DNA of 64,000 bases from Myxococcus qinghaiensis (GTDB taxonomy: Bacteria > Myxococcota > Myxococcia > Myxococcales > Myxococcaceae): NCBI RefSeq assembly GCF_024198215.1, contig NZ_JAKCFA010000035.1:25516-89515 (forward strand), in the 5' to 3' direction. Below, one piece after another: positions 17,865 through 27,076 of this stretch (the first letter of the stretch is position 1; each line of letters opens with the position of its first letter). The notes beneath the pieces were generated by a model. That model worked only from the letters and a program-made list of their open reading frames with translations. It did not search any database and was not told the origin of the DNA. The position numbers and the translations under genes were made by a program.

Positions 17865-19316
17865 GTGGGTAGCGGTAGTCGGACGGAGCGGTGGGTGCAG
17901 TTCCTCTCGAGGCACCGGGTGGGCTCGGACGCGAAGCCGGCGGAGGCGCTCGTCGAGAGGCCGCCCGTCGCCGACGAGCACCTGCTGCTGGATGAGCGCA
18001 CGCCGTACGACGTGGACTACGACCGCATCGTCTTCTCCAGCGAGTTCCGTTGTCTGCACGACAAGACGCAGGTCTTCCCCCTGTCGTCGAGCGACTACAC
18101 GCGCACGCGATTGACTCACAGCATCGAGGCGTCCTGCGTGGGGCGCTCGCTGGGCCAGCTCGCGGGCCGGGGGCTGAAGCACCAGGGCGTGAAGGTGGAG
18201 CCCTCGCACCTGGGCACCATCGTCGCCGCGGCGTGCCTGGCGCACGACATCGGCAACCCGCCCTTCGGCCACTCCGGTGAGGCGGCCATCCAGCACTGGG
18301 TGGAGAAGCATCTCGCCGCGCCGGGAAGCGCGCCGTCCCAGCGCCCGAGCCCCTTCGTCTCTTCCGAGGAGTGGAAGGACCTGGAGAGCTTCGAGGGCAA
18401 CGCGCAGGGCTTCCGCATCCTCAACCGGCTCCAGTCGCGAGAGCGGCGGGGCGGCCTGCGCTACACGGCGGCGACCCTGGGCGCGATGAGCAAGTACCCG
18501 CGCCCGTCCGTGCTCCCCGGAGGCCGCGTGCCGGTGAAGGGGCGCGTGTCGGAGAAGAAGTTCGGTTACTTCCAGGACGACCGCGTGCTGGCGCTGGAGG
18601 CCTATCGCGCCGCGGGTCTGCGGGAGCGCGAGGAGGGTGTCTTCTCACGGCACCCGCTGGCCTTCCTCGTCGAGGCGGCGGACGACATCTGCTACGCGGT
18701 CATCGACCTGGAGGACTCCGCGAAGCTCGGGTTGATTCCGACGAAGGAGGCCTGCGAGCTGCTGGACCGGGTGCTGCCACCGGAGAAGGCGGACACCCGA
18801 CCGCCTCCGGCGCATCCGGAGACTCGGATGGCGCAGGCCCGGGCGCGAGCGATTGGCGTGCTCATCCAGGCGTGCGTGCGCGTGTTCCTGGAGCACGTGG
18901 CGGCGATGGAGGAGGGCGAGTGGGAGACCTCCCTGATATCCGTGCGGGAAGAGATTCGCGTGCCGCTGAAGGACATCAAGGAGCTGACGCGGCGCCAGGG
19001 CTACGAGAGCGAGCGTGTGCTGCAAATCGAGAGCGCGGGCTTCAAGACCCTGGGCGGCCTCTTGGACATGTTCGCGGCGGCGGTGGTGACGGACACGCCC
19101 AACCGCGAGGAGAAGAAGCTGCGGCAGCTGCTCCCCCTGGAGTTGTTCCAGCGTCCGGACAAGCCGCTCTCGCTCAACGAGGACATCGGCGGGGCGCTCG
19201 CGCGACTGTCCATGTACCAGCGGCTCCTGTGCGTCACCGACTACATCTCCGGGATGACGGATGGCTTCGCGGTGGAGCTGTATCAGCGGCTGTCCGGCAT
19301 CAAGCTGCCGACCTAG
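17865..19316 (+). CDS. dgt: Deoxyguanosinetriphosphate triphosphohydrolase
   Basis: 483 aa HD-domain dNTPase that hydrolyses dGTP (or dNTPs) to the nucleoside and triphosphate. Motifs: FSSEFRCLHDKTQVFPL, RLTHSIEAS (first His), CLAHDIGNPPFGHSGE (His-Asp pair), and DDICYAVIDLEDS (last metal Asp). GTG 17865 is chosen because GAGG lies 6 bases upstream and the sequence before it lacks family similarity. Length matches the longer dGTPase type. dNTP-pool control fits a DNA-quality role; no obvious operon partner. Confidence 0.92.
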   Translation: MGSGSRTERWVQFLSRHRVGSDAKPAEALVERPPVADEHLLLDERTPYDVDYDRIVFSSEFRCLHDKTQVFPLSSSDYTRTRLTHSIEASCVGRSLGQLAGRGLKHQGVKVEPSHLGTIVAAACLAHDIGNPPFGHSGEAAIQHWVEKHLAAPGSAPSQRPSPFVSSEEWKDLESFEGNAQGFRILNRLQSRERRGGLRYTAATLGAMSKYPRPSVLPGGRVPVKGRVSEKKFGYFQDDRVLALEAYRAAGLREREEGVFSRHPLAFLVEAADDICYAVIDLEDSAKLGLIPTKEACELLDRVLPPEKADTRPPPAHPETRMAQARARAIGVLIQACVRVFLEHVAAMEEGEWETSLISVREEIRVPLKDIKELTRRQGYESERVLQIESAGFKTLGGLLDMFAAAVVTDTPNREEKKLRQLLPLELFQRPDKPLSLNEDIGGALARLSMYQRLLCVTDYISGMTDGFAVELYQRLSGIKLPT

Positions 19317-19334
19317 CGGCGCCCTCGCCGTGCC

Positions 19335-19793
19335 TCAGGCGTGAAGGTCCTCTCCGGGCATGCCCTTGCGCGGACCGCGGTCGCGTTGCTCCAGGTTGGA
19401 GAGCGAATTGTCGATGGCCAGGATGTTTCCAGAGGGGTCCTTGAACCACGCGGACTTGATGTCGCCCATGGTGGCGATGCCGTTGCGGGTCTGGATGCCC
19501 ATCTCCGGAATGTCGTAGTCCTCCAGCTTCACGCCGGCGAGCCGCAGGCGGTCCGCCGTCGCCTCCACGTCCTCCACGGGGAACGAGCACGCGGTGGCGG
19601 TGGAGCCGGAGGGCGTCGAGCGCTCATAGAGCAGCAGGAAGGAATCTCCGCTGACGCGGAACATGGCCGCGCCTTCCTCCTCCCCCAGCTCGGGCACCTC
19701 TTCGAATCCCAGCACCTCGCCGTAGAACCGCCGGGCCGTCTTCAAGTCCGTCACCGCGAGAGTGGGTACCGCCTTCGTCCTTCCGAGTCCCAT
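19335..19793 (-). CDS. VOC/glyoxalase-fold protein
   Basis: 152 aa. ATG 19793 with AAGGAGG. Two beta-alpha-beta-beta-beta halves typical of the glyoxalase/bleomycin-resistance superfamily: VPTLAVTDLKTARRFYGEVLGF opens the fold and KSAWFKDPSGNILAID closes it with the conserved Asp-Pro-x-Gly-Asn. Metal-ligand His residues expected in true glyoxalase I are not evident, so it may be a binding protein or another dioxygenase-like enzyme. Convergent with dgt. Confidence 0.85.
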   Translation of the reverse strand: MGLGRTKAVPTLAVTDLKTARRFYGEVLGFEEVPELGEEEGAAMFRVSGDSFLLLYERSTPSGSTATACSFPVEDVEATADRLRLAGVKLEDYDIPEMGIQTRNGIATMGDIKSAWFKDPSGNILAIDNSLSNLEQRDRGPRKGMPGEDLHA

Positions 19794-19964
19794 GGGCCTT
19801 GGCCTCCTTCTCCGACAGGTGGGCACCGGAGCCAGGGCTCGCAAGCGATGCCCCTGTCCGTGCCCTGGCCTTCCGAGGTGGCGAGGGAGGCATGTGCTTC
19901 GACGCTCTTGGGTTCGACGCCGACGTAGGTCTCTCCCTGAGGCTCCGCTAGACTCGGCGGCACC

Positions 19965-21110
19965 GTGACACCGATGGAAGAACAGACGCCGTCCTCTTCG
20001 TGGCGGAGATGGCTGAGGTCGGTCGCGGTGTGGACCGCGCCGGGGATGCTGTCGGCGCTGGAGACGTACTTCTTCAGCCAGTCGGGCCCCAGGCCCCTGG
20101 AGCCCTGGCGCGCCTTCCTGTCGCAGCTCCCGGCCTGGTACATCTGGGTGCCCGCCACGCCGCTCGTCTTCCACCTCGCCCGCCGCTGGCGCCTGGGGCG
20201 CCCCTTCCAGGTGCGAGCCTGGGCCGGCCACCTGCTGGCCTGTCTGGGCGTGGGGGGCCTCTTCGCGCTCGTGTACACCGTCTGCCAGCGCGCCTTCGCT
20301 CCGGGAATGGGCGGGAATGGGCCGTCCTTCGCGCCGATGCTGCTGCGCTTCTGGCTGGGCTGGCTGCCGATGATGGCGATGACCTACGCGGCGGTGGTGG
20401 GCGTGGCACAGTCGCTCGCTTCCCAGCAGAGGGCGCGAGAGAAGGAGCGCCAGGCCGCGGCGCTCGCTGTCGAACTCTCGGTGGCCCGGCTGCAGGCGCT
20501 TCAAGTCCAGCTCCATCCGCACTTCCTGTTCAACACGCTCAACGCCATCGTCGTGCTGGTGCGCGAGCAGGAGACGGACACGGCCGCGAGGATGCTCGTG
20601 CTGCTCGGGGACATCCTGCGCGGATTGCTTCGTCAGGGCGCCACGCAGGAAGTCTCCCTGCGAGAAGAGGTCGCGGTGCTGTCGCGCTACCTGGAGATTC
20701 AACAGCTTCGCTTCCAGGACCGCTTGCGCGTCGACTGGGATGTGGACGAGGCGCTCCTGGATGCGCGGGTGCCCCACCTGGTGCTCCAGCCCTTGGTGGA
20801 GAACGCCATCCGGCACGGCGTCTCCGCTCGCTCGGCGGCGGGCGTGCTGCACATCCGCGCGCGTCGCCAGGGTGCGGCGCTGACGCTGGAGGTGGAGGAC
20901 GACGGGCCGGGACTTCCGCCGGGCTTCGACCTGGAGCGCAGCCCGGGCATCGGCCTGTCCAATACGCGGGCGCGCTTGTCGCAGCTCTATGGCGACGCGG
21001 GGCGCGTCGTCGTCACTCCCCCGAGGGAGGGCGTGGGCACGGTGGCCACCGTCACCCTGCCGTTCCACTCCGTCGCCGCGGTGGCCGAGGTAGGGGCCCC
21101 GCGTGGCTGA
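19965..21110 (+). CDS. LytS-type sensor histidine kinase
   Basis: 381 aa. Four predicted membrane segments in the first 150 residues, no large periplasmic domain, then a His_kinase domain with HPHFLFNTLNAI (phospho-acceptor His in the LytS/YpdA pattern) and an HATPase region with LVENAIRHG (N box), DDGPG (G1) and GIGLSNTRARL. The coding end overlaps the next gene by 8 bp, so kinase and regulator are translationally coupled. GTG 19965 has GGCGG close upstream; ATG 19974 is an alternative. Signal unknown; membrane-embedded sensing is likely. Confidence 0.88.
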   Translation: MTPMEEQTPSSSWRRWLRSVAVWTAPGMLSALETYFFSQSGPRPLEPWRAFLSQLPAWYIWVPATPLVFHLARRWRLGRPFQVRAWAGHLLACLGVGGLFALVYTVCQRAFAPGMGGNGPSFAPMLLRFWLGWLPMMAMTYAAVVGVAQSLASQQRAREKERQAAALAVELSVARLQALQVQLHPHFLFNTLNAIVVLVREQETDTAARMLVLLGDILRGLLRQGATQEVSLREEVAVLSRYLEIQQLRFQDRLRVDWDVDEALLDARVPHLVLQPLVENAIRHGVSARSAAGVLHIRARRQGAALTLEVEDDGPGLPPGFDLERSPGIGLSNTRARLSQLYGDAGRVVVTPPREGVGTVATVTLPFHSVAAVAEVGAPRG

Positions 21111-21915
21111 GCTGAGCGTCCTGCTGGTGGATGACGAGCCGCTGGCCCGCCGGGGGCTGCGGCAGGCGCTGAGCCGCCATGCGGACGTGACGGTGTGTGG
21201 TGAGTGTCGCGACGGACGCGAAGCGGTGGCCGCCATCCACGCGCTGCGGCCCCGGCTGGTGCTGCTCGACGTGCAGATGCCGGAGCTGGATGGGTTCGGC
21301 GTCGTCCGGGAAGTGGGCGCGGCGATGATGCCGGCGGTCATCTTCATCACCGCGTACGACACCTTCGCCGTGCGGGCCTTCGACATGCACGCGGTGGACT
21401 ACCTGGTGAAGCCCTTCGCGGACGAGCGCTTCGACGAGGCGCTGAATCGGGCCCGGCAGCGACTGCGGCAGGGAGAGGCGGTGGAGCTGGGGCGGAAGCT
21501 CGCGGCCCTGCTGGCGGACGCGGCTCCCGCGCAGGGGATGGAGGCCGCCGCTCCATTGGAGCCTGCGCGTCCGGACGAGCCCCTGGACCGGTTGCTGGTG
21601 AAGGTGGGAACGCGCTCGGTGCTCGTGCCGGTGACGGACATCGACTGGATTGGGGCTGACGACTACTGCGTCACGTTGCACGTCGGGGAGCGGGAGCATG
21701 TGCTGCGAGAGAGCCTCGCGGCGCTGGAGTCCCGGCTGGACGCGGAGCGCTTCGTGCGCATCCACCGCTCGGCCATCGTCAACGTGGAGCGCATCCGCGA
21801 GCTGCACCACGACTCGCCCACGGAGACGGTGGTGGTGCTGAGCACGGGACAGCGGCTTCGCGTGAGCCGGGGACGCAAGGACGTGCTGGAGCGCAGGCTC
21901 GGCCGGGCTCGCTGA
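21103..21915 (+). CDS. LytTR-family response regulator
   Basis: 270 aa. Receiver domain with acidic pocket Asp10/Asp11, phospho-acceptor Asp56 (LLDVQMP), Thr in FITAYD and Lys in YLVKPF. After an Ala-rich linker a LytTR DNA-binding domain (about 160-262) with WIGADDYCVTLH, ERFVRIHRSAIVNV and LSTGQRLRVSRGRK. It is the partner of the overlapping LytS-like kinase. LytTR proteins bind direct repeats upstream of target genes; no candidate repeat was traced here. Confidence 0.93.
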   Translation: MAELSVLLVDDEPLARRGLRQALSRHADVTVCGECRDGREAVAAIHALRPRLVLLDVQMPELDGFGVVREVGAAMMPAVIFITAYDTFAVRAFDMHAVDYLVKPFADERFDEALNRARQRLRQGEAVELGRKLAALLADAAPAQGMEAAAPLEPARPDEPLDRLLVKVGTRSVLVPVTDIDWIGADDYCVTLHVGEREHVLRESLAALESRLDAERFVRIHRSAIVNVERIRELHHDSPTETVVVLSTGQRLRVSRGRKDVLERRLGRAR

Positions 21916-21937
21916 GCAGGTACGCGCTCCGGACCCC

Positions 21938-23542
21938 CTACTGCGGCAGGGGGCGGAGGTTCATGCCTCCGACGCCGTGTGAGCGGAGCACGTCCTCCAG
22001 CGGCGAGGACAGGTTGCCGTCGCCGGAGGTCCTGGCCAGCTGTTCGGTCTGCTTGCGCACGACCTTCGACGACTTCATCAAGTCGCCGGCGGTACCTCCG
22101 AGGACCATGGCGGCTTCGGTCTTTTCGGCCGTTCGGCCTGCTCCCGCGGTGCCGGCACCCGTCATGGGGTGGGCACCATCGTCGGTCAGCATGTCCTGGA
22201 AGGAGGCTCGACCGCTGGAGACCTCCCGCAGGGCGAGGACGCTGTTGAAGATGACGGAGCGATGGCGTGCGGGCTCGGCGACCATCCAGGTGACGAGCAA
22301 CTCCCGGAGGAGCGGGAGGACAGTCACGTCCACGTCGGCGGGGTCGGTGCCAGGATTGCGCACCATCTCCAGCATCGCCTTGGCGAGCTGTGGGTCTTCC
22401 ACGTGCGCCGCAAGCTTCACGACTTCGAGGCGGGCGAGGAAGGCCGGGTAGCTGACCCGGTGCCGTGGCTCGGCGCTGCTGGGCGTTCGCAGCCCCTGCA
22501 CTTCGGGGTTGGTGTCCTGGACGATGGGGGCTTCGTGGCCCAGGACGATGAACTCTCCCCCGGGGTGGTGCGGGTCCGGCGGGCGCACGCCAATGGGCAC
22601 TCGGCCCGAGCCCACGTTCATGTGCAGCAGCGCCGCCTGCGAGGCCTTGCTCGCGGTCTCCCGCAGACCCATCGCCGCGGAGGCCCACCACCGCAAGCCA
22701 TCATCTTGGGGCGCCAGGGTATGGGTGGGGACTGTCGTCGTGCCCGTGGGTTCGTCCGATACACGGGAGTCAATCTGGCTGAGGTCCATCGTCCCGGGCT
22801 CGGTGAGAACCGCCGGCGCGACGGAGTCATAGAGTCGGCTGGACGCTCCGCCCAACGCGAGCGAGGCGCGCTCTCCCCTCGTCTTCGGAGCGTACGGGGC
22901 CTGTGGGTAGAGCGTGTTCGCGCGGAGCGCGTCGATTCGCACCAGGGCCCGGTCGGCGGCCTCTTGCGTGCCGTCCGCCAGCCTTGCGTCGCTGTCCAGC
23001 GTCTCCAGCCACTTCAGGATTTTCGAGCGGAGGGCGTTCAGCTTGACGCGATAGCTGTCGGCCTTCTTCTTGGTCGCCAGGTCCGGGTGGTCATTCAGCT
23101 TGGTCAGCTCCGCCTGGAAGTCACCGGGCAGCATGGCGTCGTTGCCAATGCCGAGGCGGTGGTTGTAGCGAAGGAAGCCCGTGGTGCCGTTGTAGACGTT
23201 GCCATTGGCGTCGTCCCAGACGTCATTGTCTAACCAGTCCGTGGGGATGATGCGGCCCTCCCGGACATCGGGCGCACCCAGGTAGGAGCGGTCTTCTGGA
23301 TGGATGTCGGGCCCCTGCTTGCGCCAGCGCATCCGCTGGATGGGCGCGGCGGCGCTGGGATTGAGCGCGGCCTTGAGCTGGGTCATCCGTTGAACGCGAG
23401 GGCTCCGGCTGAGCCCCTCCTGGAGCGCGCGGAGCTGGCTCACGCGCGGAGAGCTGTCCACCGGAGCCGGAGTCCGCGAGCTCCTGGTGGCGTCCTGGGT
23501 CGTCTCGGAGGCACTGGGAGTCCTGGCCGTGAGTGTGGGCAT
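21938..23542 (-). CDS. Large unknown protein with injection-system-cargo-like N-terminus
   Basis: 534 aa. ATG 23542 with GGAG upstream. The signal-less N-terminus is Thr/Ser/Pro-rich and then shows repeated SPRV motifs (SSPRVSQLRALQEGLS and RSPRVQRMTQLKAALN), a feature I know from DUF4157-linked contractile-injection cargo and polymorphic-toxin-like proteins. A region with WRKQGPDIHPEDRSYLGAPDVREGRI and a His-Pro-rich stretch (PPDPHHPGGEFIVLGHE) follows; the C-terminus is Arg/Glu helical. No catalytic motif recognised. Flanked by the LytTR regulator (convergent) and an MBL-fold gene. Confidence 0.65.
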   Translation of the reverse strand: MPTLTARTPSASETTQDATRSSRTPAPVDSSPRVSQLRALQEGLSRSPRVQRMTQLKAALNPSAAAPIQRMRWRKQGPDIHPEDRSYLGAPDVREGRIIPTDWLDNDVWDDANGNVYNGTTGFLRYNHRLGIGNDAMLPGDFQAELTKLNDHPDLATKKKADSYRVKLNALRSKILKWLETLDSDARLADGTQEAADRALVRIDALRANTLYPQAPYAPKTRGERASLALGGASSRLYDSVAPAVLTEPGTMDLSQIDSRVSDEPTGTTTVPTHTLAPQDDGLRWWASAAMGLRETASKASQAALLHMNVGSGRVPIGVRPPDPHHPGGEFIVLGHEAPIVQDTNPEVQGLRTPSSAEPRHRVSYPAFLARLEVVKLAAHVEDPQLAKAMLEMVRNPGTDPADVDVTVLPLLRELLVTWMVAEPARHRSVIFNSVLALREVSSGRASFQDMLTDDGAHPMTGAGTAGAGRTAEKTEAAMVLGGTAGDLMKSSKVVRKQTEQLARTSGDGNLSSPLEDVLRSHGVGGMNLRPLPQ

Positions 23543-23682
23543 GCGAGACGCTCCAGTCCGTGCTGTGGGGTGGCCCGAGATTGTGAAGCTTCGCGGGCCT
23601 GAAGGAAGGAGCGGGCACGTCTGGCCGGTTCGCCTGAACCCGCTGAGGAGTGGACGGGGCCACACGTGCCGAGCGGAGCGCG

Positions 23683-25206
23683 TCAGGGCGCGGGAGCCCG
23701 GGCCTTCTCCACGGCGGTCGTGAGGCTTGACCACTCGCTGGCACTCAAGTGCATGCCAAAGACGCGGGCCACCTCCAGCTTCTCGCGCGCCGCCACGTCC
23801 ACTGTCTCGTCGACCTGCTGCACGTTGAAGAACGAGCCGTCCGGCCGCGGCTGCACCAGGTCGCTGGTGTACAGGAGGCGATGTTCAGGGAACCAGACGA
23901 AGAGCATGCGCTCTCCTGTCTCGGTGCGCACCGGCACCAGCTCCAGGCGATTCTTCCCCGAGCCCAGCGTGGTGCGTGTGCCCACGGGCCGAACCATCGC
24001 GGAGCGCGGCGACTTCGCGAGCGCATCCGGAGTGAGGGTGCGGGGCGACTTCAACAGCCGCTCCACCAGCGGACGGTTGAGGTCCAGCACATGGAGGGGC
24101 ATTCCGCGAGCGACGTACTCCCGCAGTCCGCCGATGTGCGGCCACGCATCACTGGTGGACACCACGGCCTTCACCTTCACGCCCGGGAAGCGCCGCTGGG
24201 CTTCGTCCAGCACCCGTGAGGAGTAACCCGAGGACAACGGTGCCTCGATGATGACCAGGCCGTCGTCCTGCTTCACGAGCGCCACGTCCCAGGCGCCGGG
24301 CAGGTGCACCACGCCGGGGACCAGCTCGACGGCGGGGCGGTCCGGCCGACCCAGGGGAGCGGTCTCCGCCGTCATCTTGCTCCGCGTCGCGAAACCCTTG
24401 CGCACGTCCTCCGGGATGACGAAGTCCGACTCGGCCAGCGCGGGCTCCAGCTCCAGCCGCGTCACCGTGAAGGAGTGATAGGCGTTGCCGTTGCGCTCCC
24501 ATTCCCAGTGTCGCGGGTAGCGCAGACCGCCGGACTCCAGGGACCACGACTGGAAGGACAGCCGCGTGCGCACGTCACCCCAGACGCTCCAGAAGAAGTC
24601 TCCGGGGTGCGCGTCCACGGTCTCCACCTGTGTGGGCAGTCCGGTGCGGGCATTGAGGAACAGCTTCGCCGTCGCGCGCCCGTGGTGGAACGTCACCACA
24701 TGGTGGGGCACGTCCTGCAACACGGTGTCGGGAGCGGAGCGCAGGTCGGTCGCCGCCAGCGCGGTCAGGAGGACCCGCTCGGGAGCGAAGTCGAGGCGCT
24801 CCTCCATGTCCTGGAGCTGCGCGGCGCCAGCGGGAAACAGCTTGCCGCCGCGCTCCATGGCGACGACGCCATCGGCCAGCACCAGCGTCACGGCCTGCCA
24901 CGTGTCGAGGCCGCCCGCGCCCCGGCCCTCCGTCTTCTGTCGAAGCCGGCGCAGGCGCAGGTCCCGCACCTCCTCGAGCTGCTCGTACGAGACGAGCCAG
25001 GGTGGGGTGGGGCGCTCGGATTGCTCCAGCAGGTTCCAGTGGCCGATGCCGTGGAGTCGCAGGCTGGAGAGGGACCGCAGCCGGGCTTCACCGCCCATGG
25101 CCTCCAGGGCGGCCTGGACGCGGGGCCGCGCGGAGTCCTCGGCGGAGCGCGCGGTGGGAGCGAAGAGGAGGGTGACGAGCACGAGCGATAACGGAAGTCT
25201 TCTCAT
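23683..25206 (-). CDS. Secreted metallo-beta-lactamase-fold protein with degraded metal site
   Basis: 507 aa, signal peptide MRRLPLSLVLVTLLFAPTARS. Residues about 25-290 form an N-terminal domain like those of secreted MBL-fold hydrolases (AMGGEARLRSLSSLRLHGIG). Residues 300-500 have the MBL layout: LVPGVVHLPGAWDVALVKQDDGLVIIEAP, then VVSTSDAWPHIGG where functional enzymes have HxHxDHxGG. Only the last His is kept, so zinc catalysis is doubtful. ATG 25206 is chosen over 25218 on signal-peptide shape. Confidence 0.75.
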   Translation of the reverse strand: MRRLPLSLVLVTLLFAPTARSAEDSARPRVQAALEAMGGEARLRSLSSLRLHGIGHWNLLEQSERPTPPWLVSYEQLEEVRDLRLRRLRQKTEGRGAGGLDTWQAVTLVLADGVVAMERGGKLFPAGAAQLQDMEERLDFAPERVLLTALAATDLRSAPDTVLQDVPHHVVTFHHGRATAKLFLNARTGLPTQVETVDAHPGDFFWSVWGDVRTRLSFQSWSLESGGLRYPRHWEWERNGNAYHSFTVTRLELEPALAESDFVIPEDVRKGFATRSKMTAETAPLGRPDRPAVELVPGVVHLPGAWDVALVKQDDGLVIIEAPLSSGYSSRVLDEAQRRFPGVKVKAVVSTSDAWPHIGGLREYVARGMPLHVLDLNRPLVERLLKSPRTLTPDALAKSPRSAMVRPVGTRTTLGSGKNRLELVPVRTETGERMLFVWFPEHRLLYTSDLVQPRPDGSFFNVQQVDETVDVAAREKLEVARVFGMHLSASEWSSLTTAVEKARAPAP

Positions 25207-25313
25207 GCTCGCCAGCATGTCGCCGCGCGCCTCGCCCTTTCCGGGGCGTGCAGGCAATGGCCAGGAACGCGCGGCGAATGGTGGGCCCGGTGCGGCGAAC
25301 GGCGAAGGGAGCT

Positions 25314-26021
25314 TCAGTCTCCGGAGACGGCGAGCTGCCAGTCACCCGTCTTGCTGATGCCCACGCGCAGTCCGACATAGGCATCGTCGAAGGCCTCCTG
25401 CATGCCCTTCAACTCCTCGTCGGAATAGATGCCGGTGAGGGCCTTGCGGTCCTGCGGAGTCTTGAGCCCCGTGACGTGAAGCCAGGGCCAGTAATAGATG
25501 TCCCCCTGCTTCGCATAGGGCAGCTCCAGCACCTGGACGATGCGCGCGAGGACGGGCTCACCCTGGGCCTCCTGCTCCTTCCAGTAGGCCACCGCGTCGT
25601 CCCCGTCCCCGAAGGAGAAGCGCACGCTCTTGCCTTTCTCGTCGACCAGCTTCGCCAGCTCCGCGTAGTCGCAGGCCCTGGCGGCGGCCATGATTCGGTT
25701 GCGCATGCTCTCCACGGCCTTGGGCGGAGGCGGGGGACCTCCGGTGGCCGCCGGCCGGACTGGCACGCCCATCGCCGAGCACTTCGCGGTGCTCGCGTCC
25801 GAGGGCCCGGTGCCGCCCGCCATTGTTCCGGAGTCCGGGGTTCCCACCGCTTCGACAACGGCTGGAGTGGGGGCGGCGGGGGGAGGCGCGACGACGGGCG
25901 CCTGGGCTTCCACGCGAGGCGCGGATGGGCTCGCCTCCGCGTCAGGGGACTGCTTGGAGGAGCGTTCCGTGCAGGCGACGAGCGAGGCGGCACAGAGGGA
26001 CAGGAGCGCGAACCGGTTCAT
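25314..26021 (-). CDS. Lipoprotein of unknown function
   Basis: 235 aa. Lipobox LVAC at the end of the signal peptide (Cys 17). A low-complexity Pro/Ala/Val linker of about 60 residues precedes a compact C-terminal domain (about 98-235) beginning AVESMRNRIMAAARACDYAELAKLVDEKGKSVRFSFGD and ending DAYVGLRVGISKTGDWQLAVSGD. The domain resembles small calcium- or ligand-free stress/nutrient-binding folds only in general shape; no family recognised. Likely periplasmic, anchored to a membrane. Confidence 0.8.
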   Translation of the reverse strand: MNRFALLSLCAASLVACTERSSKQSPDAEASPSAPRVEAQAPVVAPPPAAPTPAVVEAVGTPDSGTMAGGTGPSDASTAKCSAMGVPVRPAATGGPPPPPKAVESMRNRIMAAARACDYAELAKLVDEKGKSVRFSFGDGDDAVAYWKEQEAQGEPVLARIVQVLELPYAKQGDIYYWPWLHVTGLKTPQDRKALTGIYSDEELKGMQEAFDDAYVGLRVGISKTGDWQLAVSGD

Positions 26022-26081
26022 GACCCGCCTATGTAGACCAGGGGCGGCGGGCGAGGTGCCGGTTTCAGCGCGCCGCGTCGC

Positions 26082-26300
26082 TCAGGTGCCGCCTTCTGGT
26101 GACTCGATGACGACGGCGAAGGGGTCGAAGGGCTTGTCGCTCTTCTTCCTCGTGGCCGTGTTGGGCATGCCGTACTCGCCGGTGGGGTGCGTCGGGCGCA
26201 CGGACGTATACGGGTCGATCTTCACCGGGATGCCAAACACCTTCGGATTCTTCTTCGTCTCCGACGGTCCGCCGAAGCTCGAACGGTTGTCATCGCTCAT
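26082..26300 (-). CDS. Small hydrophilic conserved-type protein
   Basis: 72 aa. ATG 26300 follows CCAGGGA closely. Polar, Lys/Pro/Thr-rich (KKNPKVFGIPVKIDPYTSV, PTHPTGEYGMPNT), no signal peptide or Cys. Codon use and position (between a lipoprotein and the divergent SRAP gene) look like a real short gene; function unknown. Confidence 0.6.
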   Translation of the reverse strand: MSDDNRSSFGGPSETKKNPKVFGIPVKIDPYTSVRPTHPTGEYGMPNTATRKKSDKPFDPFAVVIESPEGGT

Positions 26301-26397
26301 TCCCTGGAGTCTACCGCGTAGGCCGGCCGGTTGCTTCCAGGGCGGCCCTTCACGGACTGCTTGGGTCTCGCCGTGGACAGGGAGATACTCCGGGCCC

Positions 26398-27072
26398 ATG
26401 TGCGGCCGTGTCACCGTTCGGACTTCTCCAGACCAGCTCGTGGTGGAGCTGGGGCTCGCGGGCATTCGCGCGGCGGTGGACCGCCCGCGCTTCAACCTGG
26501 CACCCACGCAGTTGATGCCCGTGGTGCCAAATGACGGAGCGCGGATGTTGGATGCGTTCCGGTGGGGGCTCATCCCCTCGTGGGCGAAGGACGCGAGCAT
26601 CGGCAACAAGCTCATCAACGCGCGGGGCGAGACGGTGGCGGAGAAGCCCAGCTTCCGCAGCGCGCTCAAGCGTCGGCGCTGTCTGGTGGTGGTGGACGGC
26701 TGGTACGAGTGGAAGCAGTCCACGAAGCCGAAGACGCCCTTCCTCTTCCACCGCGAGGACGGCAAGCCCCTGGCGCTCGCGGGGCTGTGGGAGGAGTGGA
26801 CGGCGCCGGACACGGGTGAGGTGTTGCGCACGTGCACCATCATCACCACGGGCCCCAACGCGCTGATGGCGCCCATCCATGACCGGATGCCCGTCATCCT
26901 GTCGCCACAAGCGCAGGAAGTGTGGCTGCGTCCGGAGCCCCAAGAGGCGGCGGTGTTGTTGCCGCTGCTGGTGCCCGCCGTCGACGGCGGGATGGAGGCC
27001 TACGAAGTCTCGCGCGTGGTCAACATCCCCACGAACGACGTGCCCGCGTGCGTGGAGCGCGTGGCCGCGTAG
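26398..27072 (+). CDS. SRAP-domain DNA-protein crosslink sensor (HMCES/YedK family)
   Basis: 224 aa, the whole length being one SRAP domain. Catalytic Cys2 (MCGRVT after Met removal) forms a thiazolidine with abasic sites in ssDNA. Further hallmarks: PRFNLAPTQ, RWGLIPSWAKD, NARGETVAEKPSFRSAL, RRCLVVVDGWYEWK (second-metal/active Glu) and PIHDRMPVIL with the active-site His. It shields abasic sites during replication. ATG 26398 is required for Cys2. It is divergent from the small gene and convergent with DoxX, 4 bp apart. Two further DNA-repair genes (xthA, dgt) are in the same window. Confidence 0.95.
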   Translation: MCGRVTVRTSPDQLVVELGLAGIRAAVDRPRFNLAPTQLMPVVPNDGARMLDAFRWGLIPSWAKDASIGNKLINARGETVAEKPSFRSALKRRRCLVVVDGWYEWKQSTKPKTPFLFHREDGKPLALAGLWEEWTAPDTGEVLRTCTIITTGPNALMAPIHDRMPVILSPQAQEVWLRPEPQEAAVLLPLLVPAVDGGMEAYEVSRVVNIPTNDVPACVERVAA

Positions 27073-27076
27073 CGCG

